Origin: Laguncularia racemosa
Lineage: Eukaryota; Streptophyta; Magnoliopsida; Myrtales; Combretaceae
Direction of reading: 5' to 3'
Assembly: GCA_037954665.1 (NCBI GenBank)
Contig: JBBMOL010000066.1
Location: forward strand, 1,922,001-1,986,000
DNA: 64,000 bases
This document shows, piece by piece, positions 13,801-26,047 of this stretch; the stretch's first letter is position 1; every line of letters begins with the position of its first letter. The position numbers and the translations under genes are program-made. The notes under the pieces were generated by a model. It worked only from the letters and a program-made list of their open reading frames with translations. It searched no databases and was not told the DNA's origin.

Positions 13801-16744
13801 AATTTAGCTCATTTACTCTACCTCTATCCATCCTTACCACGTTAGGAATTTGTAACCATCCCATAATATCTATAATTTAGTAAATCATCATGATTATTAA
13901 AAGAATATAGTTAAAATATAAAAATATAATAAAAGCCCAACCAGAGATCCCTAATTTATAGCTTCTAGTTATTGCTACACTAGACAAACAGTGAAATAAA
14001 TATAAGCTTTGAAATCTAACTCTTTCCTATTACATCCATTAATCGAGTCGATTTTATAGTCAAACCTTTATTGATTTTTTCTTAATATTCTTTACTGCCT
14101 TCATCCAATGTCTGTACCTCCTATAAATACAGGTCCCTAGCATCTTACATGTTTTATAAACAAAATTTATATAGTAACCCACGGCTAAAGAACATCCTAA
14201 TATGCAAAGGCTTCATTTGGTTTCAAAAAAATAAAATAAAATTTTATTATTTTTCATGATCGCTTAATTATGATAAAACTGAGGTTGTAGAAGAGTATTA
14301 TTACTTTTAAATTCCCAATTTCTTGGAATTCTAGCAGCTAATTAGTGAGAAGAATTGAATATGAAGGAATTGGAAGCTCCGAATAAAACATTTTGCTCTA
14401 CATCCTCATCAAGTTTGTATTAATAAAATATAGAAATTTGGACCTTTTGAAATTCTATTCCACCGAGAACCTAGAGAGACCGTAAAGCTAATAAATGGTG
14501 AGTTGAGTCATTTCAGGCTATTATTCTGATTTATCATCATCCCATCTTTTGTCCCACTTACCTAAAGTGTTCTGTTCCTACCACGATTAATAGTTTCATG
14601 GATAATGATCGAATCAACATTCCCAATTGCCCATTTGCTATAATGACATTTTAGTATTCCGCGATACCCCCACATCAACAGCAAACACAGAACCCAGAAT
14701 TTAAAATGAAAAAAAAAAAAAAGGGCAGTAGAAGACTCCCTAAGGAGAAGGAACAGAATAAAGTGGTGGCCAATTGTCTCTTTGCATTAAACAAATGAAA
14801 GAGAGAATATTACAAGTGGAGAGTCCAAGTGTTACTGTTGGGTGCATTTCTGAGGAGGAGATCACTGCTTTTGCCCATATTAGCTCATGGATCTTCCAAG
14901 GCACGTATACATCCGGCTGATATTTTAGCTGTCACCCACTGTCTGTCGTATTCTGCCCAATTTTGAACTTTAGAGTTGAATTATCCAACCGGTGGTAATA
15001 ACAAATTTCAACTTCAACTTCAACTGAATAACATAACTTGGTATTAAGGTGTAACCGCCAACAATTTCAGCTGTTGAATCCCAAAAGGAAAAGCGATAAT
15101 TTCATCTGTGCAGAGAAGAAGGTGCTAGGACCTATTTCCCGCATGCTATTTATGTACTTCAAACTTAAATGCTTAGTCTAAGCAGTCAATAGTTAAACCA
15201 ACAAACACTAATACGGCCTTTTTAACCACTTAACCAATATCAATTCTCTCCTATAATCCTTTTGGGACTACATTTCAAAACTGAAGAATACGCTTTGCTT
15301 CTAGTGAAAGTTTCCCAAAGGATATGATATGAGAGAAAGCTCATCTCTTCTGAAGAAGAGATGAGATGAGCTAAATCTAATATTCTTATTGTAAGGCTAA
15401 ATCTAATATGAAGCTAAAAAGGCCTAGGCAAGATGAATCACCTGTCTAACAAATTTCTAAAATACAACTTCATCTCTGAATAACTTTGAAAATATTTGTG
15501 GTCGCAAAAATAAATAAATAAATACACGTATTAAAAGGCCATAAACAGCGATGGCTTTAGAAGTTTTCGAAACATTGAGGAAGTGAGATGGATATTTTTC
15601 ATGTTTTGGAAGAATATATTTGCATCTGATCAATAGTTTTATGAGAAAATTAGCAATATGTCAAAAATAAAATCACTAAGATGGCTGTTGACTAGTTATC
15701 AATAAGTAGGAGAGACGGGAAAAAAAGAAAGCAAGATTAATGATAGAGTTCAAACAATGATACTTGTCCACTTCATACTAGAGAGTGCCATTTAGTTCTA
15801 GACACGAGTCACTTATCAATGATACTCCCACAGTAGAAATCTCGATATACCACTGATGGAATCCCCCACAAAAGATCACGAGGAAGTTGGAAATCATTTA
15901 ATGAATCCTAGCAAAACTGCGGCTTGGCTACGAATTTACACTGAAAGCCGAGCCGTGTCGTATGAAGAATAGAGGAATTTGATACGGTAGTCAACAATGT
16001 GGCCAAGACAAAAAAAAGCTGGCTTGTAAATGGGATTAGTGGAACATTAGGAGGATTTGGAGTTAGACAAAGGAAAAAGCATAGATGAGCATGAGTTAGT
16101 GGATCCACTGATGCAACACAAAAGTAACAAGGCTCCAATAACAAAAAGCCTTACAAGAAAGAAAGCAAAAGTAGCTGGGGCATCAATATCATGCATTTTT
16201 ACAACAATGTCCTCATGTAAATGCAAAATTTCCACTAGGATGATACTTGTCAACATGAAACTAGTACCAAGTGTTGTATTCTCAGTAACCATATCTTGAT
16301 TGGATTTTTTCAATGCAAAAGGCAAGAAAACTACTTTTGATGTTTTGAGACTTGTGAATCAAACTCGGGACAAATGTCAAATTAGAAAATCCACACTTTT
16401 GAGGCCCAAAACATAGGAAAGTGAGATGGCAAAGTTTAAGGGTAAGATTGTCATCCTGTAGGAATAGACTTACAAAATAGTTCGGAACTTTCCAATCATG
16501 GTATGACAACTTTCAACGGAGAAATTTTAAAGAAAGAAAAGTAAAGGGTATTCTGGATAATGAACAATAACAAGATGATTTTGTGTGATATATCCAGATT
16601 TACTATATACCACTACCCCCACTTTCTACTCCTCAGCTATTTAAGGCTTGTAGCGGATACTAACTTCTCCACTAGCTTTTTCCTAAGACCCCATTGGACA
16701 TTGCACACAAAACACATCCTATCAGTTTTTTGCTATATCTAACA
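13801..16744. other. Intergenic stretch, no gene recognised
   Basis: AT-rich. Overlapping short frames on both strands at 15,908-16,509 resemble nothing I know and have no splice or codon support. A 12-bp perfect inverted repeat with a 2-base spacer lies at 15,340-15,365. Confidence 0.55.
15340..15365. repeat. Short perfect inverted repeat
   Basis: CTCATCTCTTCT at 15,340-15,351 is followed after GA by its exact complement ending at 15,365. The loop is too short for an ordinary miRNA precursor, and no T-run or gene end is adjacent. Function unknown. Confidence 0.7.
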
Positions 16745-17060
16745 GGGATGGAAAGCTTTTGGCAGGAGTCCTTCCATGGGTCTTAATAAAAGCATGGCAT
16801 TCGGAGAGAGGGGTTGCTCCCTCGGCTCCAAAAATTCAACAGTTTGCCAGTGCGTTAGCTGATTGTCGCTACAAAGGATTGTGGAGAGTGGCGGAGACTG
16901 GCTTATGCCTGGCAAACCGGCAAGTCACAGAACGGCAACGGGACTCGTTTAAGAGTCTTACCTGGCTTTCTCATTTTCATCTTCATAGCTTTTGGTTTTC
17001 ATATTATTATATATCTTTGTGTTGTCAAATGTAGTGTCTGAATGAGAATGCAATAAAATT
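16745..17060 (+). other. GC-richer island of unknown function
   Basis: Roughly 16,745-16,980 is clearly richer in G and C than its surroundings and holds a 91-codon open frame (16,759-17,034) with a non-repetitive composition in its first 75 residues. An AATAAA hexamer occurs at about 17,050 just downstream, and a TATATA word lies upstream near 16,600. I recognise neither the predicted protein nor a known plant RNA (no tRNA boxes, no U-RNA upstream element, no miRNA I know). It could be an exon relic, a small gene or a non-coding RNA. Confidence 0.25.
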
Positions 17061-17977
17061 GTCTTACCAGAGCAGAATATTGACAGGAATCAGAGAGCTT
17101 GCTGTGTGTAACTTATGGTTTGACAGTTTGGTTCTGAGTTCTGACCCAGCTGAGAGATGAGGATATCGTTGATCCCTCCTCCTATGGGTATTCACATTGT
17201 TTTTAATCGAATCATGTGTGTGCAAACATCCAATTGTTACTTCCACCATCACAACTCCAATCGTGTGAAAAACCGCACATGCTTGATTCAATCCCTAGTA
17301 AGCAGCAGGAGGGCCAGATTCAGCAATTTCACTTAGCCAAAAGAAATTTCTGCAGGTAATCCATGAAGAATTATTATGATATCAAGAGAAATATCAGAAG
17401 AATAATACATGGAATGAATCATTACAGGGGAACAACTATACTATGCAAATAGAAATATCACATCTATTGCACTTTTATTTTTAAACTAATAGCTTCACAT
17501 CAATAAGGTATAAGCATCAAGTCATTAACTAGGGAACCATGAATGTGTAATGATGCTTGATGCATGATCCTGCAAGGAAAACCAAATGAACAGCTTGGTG
17601 ATTGGACCAAAAAAAAAGAAGGCATGACAAGAATCTCTAAAAACAATATTTGGCAGATGTATCTCTCTTATTGCAACACATTTGGCCCGCATATCCAAGG
17701 TGGTGGCAGCAATGGGCAATACAAATTTTAACATTTGATTTCCATGAAACTAAATGTGCAAGAAATTCTTAATATTCCCTTTCTATAATTTGAACTTTGG
17801 ATACATACATAGAGTCTTGCCTAATCTTCTGCACAACCTACAAATTCACATATCTACCTCCAAAAGATAAATAAAAAGTCGATATCATACTAGTAAAATG
17901 GTCACAACAAGAACTGAAGCAGAAAATGGACCGTGTTGAGTAAAACTGTGAATGAATGAATTGCTCCATAGTCTCAT
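17061..17977. other. Intergenic stretch downstream of the TBL pseudogene
   Basis: No supportable gene. This includes whatever 3' untranslated region the minus-strand TBL locus once had. Confidence 0.55.
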
Positions 17978-20900
17978 TTAATTTCCCCATGAACCCTTCC
18001 CAGATTTCAAGAGAGGAGCATAAAGCAATTCATTCCAAGTGTCTGGTACACCCAGCAGGCACCAATGGCTACAGTCCTGAAATCGCTCAGCAACTCTTCG
18101 TTCTTTCTCTGACTTGTATATCCTTCTATATATAGAAGGGTGTCCATCCTTTCTGTAACTGGTAAGTCTACTGATATTTAAATAAGTTACAGACGCTTTC
18201 ATCTCCTGAAGCACATGCTCCAAAACTCTCATTTTTGAAGGGTACTTTGCCAAATACATCTTATAGAATATTCAGCTTCTTTATGACATTGTCCTCCTGA
18301 GTTCCATAGTCCTCCTCTGCAACCATATTAAACTCTATAAACTTATAGTCAAAGAATAACGGGCTAAAGAAAAATTGCCTTCACATATCTACAATATTTG
18401 ATCAATTTTATCAACTATTTAGTAGCTGCAAACAAAGACACGCATAGTAAGCAAGGATAAATTTAATGCAGACAGAACCTAAAGAAATTAATAACCATCA
18501 TCATCAGACACTATAAATGGGATAATGACACTATAAACAGAATAATCAAGGACTTTGAGTTTTCATCATATTGCGGTATTGCCAGCACTTTTTAGATTGC
18601 ATTTTTTATTTGCAACTCTCTACAGAATTCAGATGAGCCAAAATCCAAAATGTTCATATACTATTCACAAACTATGCACAATCTCAACCAACCTGTCCAG
18701 CCATACATTATTTCCTTTTCTCTTTAGTGGACTGGACAAATCTACAAAGGATTTAACACAGAATAGCCTTTGTTTCCCTGAAATGCAGATATGATTATGA
18801 TAGAATGGAAGTAATAGATACTCTAAGGTGTTTTGCCGATTGAAAGATTTGTGTCCACAGCGTACAATTTAAGCATTGGTTTTCCAAATATATAGGCCAT
18901 AAGAATAACCTTTGGTAGTCAAATGCACGTTGCAAGATCAAAGTCCATTACCTAAAATGGGTTACTGAATATCCTCTAAAGAAAACCCGGGTGTGGCTGC
19001 TGTCAATAGACCCATCAATCCATTTGGCCCAAGACTTGAGGGCTTTCTTGTATGCCTCCAAAACCTTAAGTCTTGGGTGTACATAGTTGCCTTCTTGAAA
19101 GTAATCTTCTCTGTAAAGAACAAAGATATAATAGTAAGAAACCTTAGTTTTTCAAAGCATTTTCCAAATGGCATGCAAGCATGATGCTTCCCTGTCCAGG
19201 ATTGTTCAAGTGACTCTTCTCACACCGAATTTCTGTTAACAATGTTCATAACTACCAACCCCCCACCCCCAAAATTTTCCCCGGATACAATGACTAACTT
19301 TAACAATGCAATAAACTGCATGAGGAAGGAAACTCTTACCCTTTAGAAGTTTTTTCGTGTGTCCACCAATGACCTGTATTGAACACTGACCTCAGCATCA
19401 CAATACATTGGTACTGTACAATCTATTAAATCCAGTCTCAATGTCTCGAAGGATGCATTCCTACATTTAAAAGATGATCCTCTAACCAGAAATGGAGCAT
19501 TAATGAAATCCACAGAACAATTATAGTCCTATAGTAGGCAGAAAGCTTGGTTAAAAAAAAAAAAAATTAGCACATCAAAAATTAAACCATGATAGAGAAG
19601 CATATGCTCCTAAACTTGCCTCAAATCAAAATGCATAATAATCCTTCTTTTTAAATTCTCTCCAACGGGACACTTCATGAACTCGTTTCTTCTTTCTGAC
19701 ACTATGGTGGAGGATGCAAACCAGCGACTCCCACATGTTGCGATTGAGTGAATCCGCCACAAAAACCAGTCTCTTTCCCCACAGTCTCTCCAGAAAATCA
19801 GTTGCATTCAATCTGAGAGCAGTTGAGTAGCCACGTTAATATACACCAGAAGTTATCCAATGCCAACATCCACACATTCAACACCACCACATGATTAAAG
19901 CAAATATTAATGACAAGAACACGCTGAGTGCAACCATAGTAAATTAAAACCAAGATAGTTAGCAAGAGCTCATAGTGGTATTTGCAAGCATTTAAGTAAT
20001 ACACCAAAGCATGTAATTGGACTCTAACAATTCCATGCAACTCATTCTCTCATAAAAGTAAATTCTGATCATTATTACTAAAACTACAATGAGTGCATAA
20101 TCCTACATTAACAACTGCTCTTCAAGGAACATCCCTATAAATAAACTAGATAATAATGAAAGCTCGATAGTACCTCAGAATGTCACAACCATTTAGCTGC
20201 CATCTCCACTTCACAAACCCATCATCCGGCCTACCATTGAAGTGACAATTAAATGCTCCATCTATTTAAGGACAAGAACCAGCAGGATAATACGGCTTCG
20301 AATCATCTCTCACCCATCTTCCATCAAACATATCACAATTATCATTACTACCATCTTCATATGACCCTTGCGTCAAAATCCCTCCGTTTCTAGGTAAGTT
20401 CATCTTCCTTTACCATTTTCATCGAACATAACCCCACCATTCACATCACTGGAATTGAGTATGAACTTTCTTTCAAAATTTAAATTGCCAGTACCACTGA
20501 GTGCGGCCCCATCATTCACATCACTGGAATTCACCATAATCTTGCCTTTTACACTTGTACTCGTAATATCACTCGTTGCCATTCTATAATTTACATCACC
20601 AGAATTCAACACAACCGTACCTCCAATACTTGAATTACTAACAGCAACATCACTTTTTGAAAAACCATCCTTTCGAACGTCACTAGACGTATCATAATCG
20701 ATATTCACTCTACTAACACCAAAGCTATCTTCAATAACTCCCTCATGCATACTCGTTTTAGCAGCACAGGAGGTTCCATTACTCAAATAATCACTATTAT
20801 TCACAAAAGGGTATTGCACTAACTTGGTCTTGTTGTAATCACTAGTATTTCCATTTCCTACGTTCATATTAATAGCGCTTGAAATGGAAAAGAGCCATGA

Positions 20901-21086
20901 GAGAGAAGGGAAAGAAGGGTTCGTACCAACAGCGCGAGTCAAGAGCGGAGACTTCAATGAGAAGTTAAAGAGGAGTAGAGTGACAACAATGAGTGAAACT
21001 CCAATGGCTAAGCCAAACCCAGAAACTATTCTACGTTCTGGAGACAGTAACCGCTCTGAAAATGTGAATTCATTTGTGGACTCCAT
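17978..21086 (-). pseudogene. Trichome-birefringence-like (TBL) O-acetyltransferase pseudogene
   Basis: TBL proteins are Golgi type II membrane enzymes that O-acetylate cell-wall polysaccharides using a GDS serine and a DxxH motif. Five exon-like blocks are visible: 21,086-20,174; 19,812-19,620; 19,528-19,340; 19,110-18,952; 18,316-17,978. The first begins with a Met, a membrane segment at about residues 20-42 and a linker with three NSSDVN-like repeats. Later blocks show the family's core: the FDGRWVRDD region, LNRNMWESLVC, VFNTGHWWTHEKTSKG and DCSHWC...GVPDTWNELL. Lesions: the starting frame ends at TGA 20,400-20,402 while homology continues in another frame; TAA at 20,266-20,268; TGA at 19,626-19,628; a frame break near 19,386; another near 18,262-18,280. 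The GDS motif reads ADS. The second donor is GC rather than GT, which alone could be functional. Resemblance is to the TBR/TBL1/TBL2 branch (from memory). Confidence 0.85.
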
Positions 21087-21649
21087 TGTTAAAATGTGGA
21101 TGTGACAGCTCGAGAGAATCTGTTCAGGTTTTGCACAGTTTGGCCAGGAGATGGAGAGAGAAAGATTGTAAAAGTGAAATTACTACGATTTCCTTGGTAC
21201 TTCGTATCGGCAAGACAGGTGCCTTGTTTGGATTTGTTTGAAAAGAATGCGAAAGTCACAATCTTTTATTTTATATACTTATTTTTCTATAAAATGTTTC
21301 TGTTGTTCTGAGTTTTGTTAACGGAATAATCAGTGAGATATTCACTAATGAAAGTTTTATGCGATTATTAGGATTTTAAAGACCCAATTGAGCGATGATA
21401 GCTTATCTAAATATTATGGAGTCACATGAACTAAGATAACTTCATTATAATTGGAGTATGAATTTATCATTAGGCATTTGCTACAACACAAACTAATTTG
21501 GGAAATCGTAACTAATATTAATGGTAAAAAACATTTCATCACTTAATTATGAAAAAATGTTATGATATAATTACTTTTAAGACCCATTAAAAATACAATG
21601 AAGCTGTCAACAATCTAGTTAATACTGTCAATTATTTCATTTAGGAAAT
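21087..21649. other. Upstream region of the TBL pseudogene
   Basis: About 560 bp between the TBL start codon and the edge of the duplicated segment X. It becomes strongly AT-rich beyond 21,250. It presumably held the old TBL promoter; no specific element can be assigned. Confidence 0.4.
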
Positions 21650-21799
21650 AATATATTAGAGTTTAAAAGCGAGTATAGGCTAGGATGAGGAAGAAACTAC
21701 AAGGGTATTTTCGTCATAGCATGTTGAGGACTCCGTACGAGGGAGACGTGGCTGGTTTTGGTGTTGAGAGGAAAAAAGCATGAGGCACCTGCTAGCGAT

Positions 21800-21993
21800 C
21801 CCCGCCAAAACAAAAGTAAGAATCCACCGTAGCTCCCTCCAATAGAAAATGCACACGTTGTATTTTTTTTTTTTTTGGGTCCAGCCTGGATTAGATTGGC
21901 ATCACAGGGTGTATCTGCTCCGCTTTAGTTTTTCCCGCCTTATTATCTGGTTTTACCGATCCGAGAAGAAAAACCGTATCGTATCGCGCGAAA
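21800..21993. promoter_or_regulatory. Cluster of E2F-like sites in a promoter-like block (copy 1)
   Basis: Three matches to the plant E2F consensus TTSSCGSS/TTTSSCGC lie within 200 bp: CCCCGCCAAAA at 21,800-21,810 (minus sense), TTTCCCGC at 21,931-21,938, and GCGCGAAA at 21,986-21,993 (minus sense). The block is less AT-rich than its neighbours and also holds GACGTGGC near 21,745. E2F sites typically mark S-phase genes, but no such gene is adjacent; the TBL start codon is 0.7 kb to the left. Binding is inferred, not shown. Confidence 0.4.
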
Positions 21994-22745
21994 AATTGAA
22001 ATTTGTATTGGATTAATTGGGCGCTGGGCTTACAGGTGAAAGTGAAGCCCAACTACATATTTGTACGGTCGTGTTATGCTGGAACCACACGAATTTTTAT
22101 TCCTCCATGGAATACCCAGATACTATATAATTTTTTTAAGGTAATTATTATTATATATATAATATATATGTATTATAACTGTTGAAAGAGACGGATTAAA
22201 CTTTATTTATTTTTTTAAGAAAAAATAGTCATATCACTAGTTTATAAAGGTTTTAATATATAAATATATTATATAAAATAATTTTTTATCCAATTCTATC
22301 AAATTAAGAAAAAAACAATTATTGCAACTTCAAACAAGAACGCGGATTGTGGCCAAATAAATAAATAAAATAAGAACACGGATGTCAAGCATTAATGGTC
22401 CATATGTGTATGCATTATTTATCACTAAAATTGAATAATCTCGTTTGCCCCCATCACTAATACAAAATAGAATAATAAAAGAAGTAAATAAATATTAAGA
22501 ATATAAAAGACTAACACTTACATTTTGTTAATAGTCAATGTTATCTTTAAAGTTTGACTACACATTTTAAGAAAAGCAAAGGCATCATAATGTGTAAACT
22601 TTGTTTTATATTGCTTAGATATGTGTACAAATGATACTCACTCAAAGTTGTTTTGTAATACTTGAGAAAAAAAAAATCTTTGTCTCTCTCTAATAAAGAG
22701 AACCTTAATTTATAGGCTCCCATCAACAAGCTATACATCTATAAC

Positions 22746-23372
22746 TAGGGATGCAACTGGGCCAGGTTTGAGACAGATCAATAGAACCTGAACCTGACCG
22801 GACGGAGAGGAGAAACCCCTAAAATCCACCCCAATCCAATAGTGATATTTGTCCTCAAACTTGAACCCGACCCGGAAACATAAAGGAGAACCCAAACCCG
22901 ACCCGTAACGCAACCAAAACAACTTAATTTTTTTTTATCCCCTTTCTTCAACTTATTTTCATATGTTATTTTTTTTTTAATTTACACAATGTCAATTTTT
23001 CTGAAATCATAAGAGATTAAATAAAAAATATATAAAATAAAATTAATTTATACCATATATTAAATGTTTGAACTCTGATGTGCATGTAACAATGTAAGTC
23101 AGTGTGTAACTTGCCAAGGGCCCGAGTGCCGACTACAGACTGTGGAGTGTGGACCCAAGACATAGACTCTAGTCTAGACTATGGTCTATTGTTTGTTTGT
23201 GAAATTAATAATAAAAAAAATTGGATGGGTCGTGGCCTATAGGTAGGAATTGCAATTTTGCAGAAGGCCAAATGAGAATTCAGATTGTAGAAATTGCAAG
23301 AAAAGTTAAAATGCAAAAAATAATAAAATCAATTATACATTTTGGACATTTACACTAATTATAAATTATAAT
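22746..23372. mobile_element. Non-autonomous hAT element, right end missing
   Basis: Starts TAGGGATGCAACTGGG directly after the target word TCTATAAC (22,738-22,745), like the complete copy at 27,147-27,969. It stops at 23,372, where the NIK3 fragment begins, so about the last 200 bp and the right terminal inverted repeat are lost. Against the complete copy it has numerous point differences and small indels. Confidence 0.85.
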
Positions 23373-26047
23373 GTCCAGAGCTTTCTGACCTGTAATAAGC
23401 TCAAGGAGGAGCATACCAAACCCAAATACATCTGTTTTCTCTGAAGACTGGCCAGTTGATAAGTATTCTGGTGCAATATGACCAACCGTGCCACGTACAG
23501 CTGTGGTGACATGGGAATCTCTGTGGTCTAGGAGCTTTGCTAACCCAAAATCTCCAACCACTGCCTCAAAGTCTTCATCCAGCAAGATATTGGCTGCTTT
23601 GACATCCCGGTGTATAATTTTGGGGTCACACTGTTCATGCAAATAAACCAATCCCCTTGCCGTGCCCAAAGCAATCCTCTTTCTTCTTGACCAGTCTAAA
23701 GCTGGCATTCCAAGAATATGATCTGGTATAGTACAACCAGTTAAACAAATATTACCATATCTATGATCCTAGCAATTAGAAATAGCAGAGTATAACTTAA
23801 GAAAAGCGCCTGCTCCTTGACAACATTAAGTCAATCCAGTTAACTTATTTCCCAATGAAAGTATAATATGCACAATTTCATGTTGTTGTTGTTGGCCTAT
23901 GAAATTATACAGGTGAACTATTTTTGAGTCTGGAACTAACAAACTTCAGGAAAACAGGATATTGCAACATTTGGAAAAATTAAGTATATCAAAATACAGA
24001 ATATGCAAATTATAGCATGACTACTAAAAATTATAAAGCATTTAGACAATCCTACCTCTTAACCGAGATGCAACACTTCCATTTGGCATATGGGGGTAAA
24101 CAAGGAGCCTTTCATTCTCAGTTGAGCAGAAACCACAGAGCCTAAGAAGGTTCCTATGGACAGCCAAACTTATCATCTCTACTTCTGTCTGAAATTGGAT
24201 TTCACCGCCAGCCGCATTGTAATCCTTCAACCTTTTGACTGCAACTAGACTCCCATCATTTAATCGTCCTTTATATACAATCCCAAATCCACCTCTTCCT
24301 AAAATATTTTTTGAGCTGAAATTGTCTGTAGCATTCCTGAGCTCCTTAAATGTATACCTTCTCAAATGGCCCAAGCAGGCCTCTGGATCATATTGATCTG
24401 CAAAGAACAGCAGAGCTAAGGATCCATTGATCACAGCTTGAAAATCTTCTTATATGCTTAGATTGCTCAATGATGCACCTTTTAAACAAACTCAGGAAAA
24501 CATACAAACACAGGAAACTCCTAAAGGAAAAACAACCAAAGAATACACCTATGACAGTACACTCGTTTCATCTAATAAATAATCCATTGAAGTGAACTAC
24601 CTTGGCAACAATGAAACCCCAAGGAAAGCACATATGGTTCAACATCAACACTGAGAAAATGTCAGCTTATGAAACGAAATGTGAAGGCAGAAGCTAGTAA
24701 ACACATTAACGAGTGGGGATTGAGATGGTGGAGACTGAGAAAGACTAACCATTGACATCAAAGAAAATCTGTTGATTATGCCTGTGTCGCCACCAAATAG
24801 ACAGCCCAACTAGACTGACCAAAAGAAATGCACCACCAAAGCTTGAGCTTAAAGCAATTGTTAAATGATGACTTCTTGATCCAGAGTCTTGTTGACCTGT
24901 CCAAAAAAATCCTAGTCAACCAGATACTCGATAAATTTATTAGATAACCTTAACATAAAGCATTATACAGCATAAACTTTTCCAATACCCACCTTTCATT
25001 ACATCTGGCGGGAAGGAAAGTGGCTCTGGAAAGACGGAGGTGCAATTATTTCCAGTTGATGATCCACAAATTAAAGGGTTACCAATGATTCTGAATGGAA
25101 GAAAAAATAACAAAAAGATCTTAAATTGCGCAAATGAACTTCTTATTTTGACAGCTAAACAATTTTGAGAAAGAGATAACGCACTTGAAGGTTCGTGCTG
25201 ATATTTTTGGCAAAGGGCCACTTAAGTTGTTATATGAAAGATCCCTGAAAATAGAATTAACAATGTTAAAAACAAAAAAACAATGATCTTTGTGCCAAAC
25301 TGGCAATATCTTGCAAGTAACTTTGCTTTAATATGGCCAAGTACACAAAGCATTGAGTTATCAACATACACAAGTGTGAGGCCTTCAATGTTCGACAGTG
25401 ACTTAGGGCAGGGTCCAGTGAGACTGTTGTTGTTCAACCTCCTAGTTCAAATGAAAAAAAATGATACACCAACTGTAAGAGCTCAATCCATCTGAGGAAC
25501 AAATATGAAATAGAAGACGGTAAATTTCTCATATTCGAGCTTTTGAAAGAAGGTATTAATCATTGAAACAAGAATAAGTTTCAGATAATTTACAGATAAT
25601 TCAGGTTCCTGAGGTCCCCCAGAGCACTGGGAATTTCACCACTAAATGCATTATTAGAGAGATCAAGAGTCTGAAGCTTTGCCAGCTTTCCTATTGCTGT
25701 GGGAATAGGACCATGAATATTATTATTCTGCAGCAACCTACACATAAGAATATCCATCAATCGCATTGCCATCAAACAACTGAATGGCACTGAGAGAAGC
25801 AGGAGATTCCTTCCAAGAAGCAAATCCAAACGAAGTTAAAATACCCTTAGGAATTGGCTAAAACAAATACTGGATAACTCCTAATAAGAAAGCCTAGAGG
25901 CAACAACTCACACAGATTGCAAATAAGAAAGATTCCCGATTCCCGGAGACACTGTCCCAGATAAGCTCTGACTAGGAAGTCCCCTGTATATAAATGAAGA
26001 GTCGGGTATCGTCAAACAGTCTGTAAATAGAAATATGAAATAAACTT
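23370..26047 (-). pseudogene. Truncated NIK3-type kinase gene copy (exons 3-10 only)
   Basis: This is a colinear copy of 45,592-48,269, offset by exactly 22,222 bp with no net indel. I see five mismatches, near 23,703, 23,771, 24,063, 25,781 and 25,849. Exon equivalents: 25,983-25,912; 25,737-25,594; 25,441-25,370; 25,244-25,185; 25,090-24,993; 24,896-24,750; 24,397-24,056; 23,722-23,370 (partial). It lacks exons 1 and 2 (signal peptide, LRR N-terminal cap), the promoter, the end of kinase exon 10 and exon 11. Reading through the right breakpoint adds four codons and then a stop. Introns are retained, so it is a DNA-level copy and not a processed pseudogene. Retained exons have no premature stop, consistent with recent origin. 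Where the intact gene has Gln398 this copy has Pro. Confidence 0.95.

Larger units (their letters stand above)
21650..23372. repeat. Duplicated segment X, copy 1
   Basis: Direct repeat of 26,048-27,771 (1,723 versus 1,724 bp). The first part, to about 22,568, matches base for base apart from a TA microsatellite near 22,150-22,170. The last 0.8 kb carries about twenty substitutions and several small indels. The left edge continues TBL-upstream sequence; the right edge is fused to a fragment of the NIK3-type kinase gene with AAT shared at 23,370-23,372. Contents: a promoter-like GC-richer block at 21,720-22,000 and the left part of a hAT element from 22,746. Confidence 0.95.

Noticed and set aside
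15340..15365. Perfect inverted repeat as a transcription terminator or miRNA hairpin
   Set aside because: Only a 2-base loop, no T-run, no adjacent gene end; too short for a plant miRNA precursor.
16745..16990. Possible miRNA or snRNA precursor
   Set aside because: No long stem around any mature miRNA I know, no upstream snRNA promoter element, no snoRNA boxes in the right places.
20884..21311. Two plus-strand open frames over the TBL first exon and upstream region
   Set aside because: Antisense or promoter-region shadows with no homology.
23370..26047. The kinase fragment as a second functional receptor kinase gene
   Set aside because: Exons 1 and 2, the end of exon 10 and exon 11 are missing, and the reading frame stops four codons after the breakpoint.
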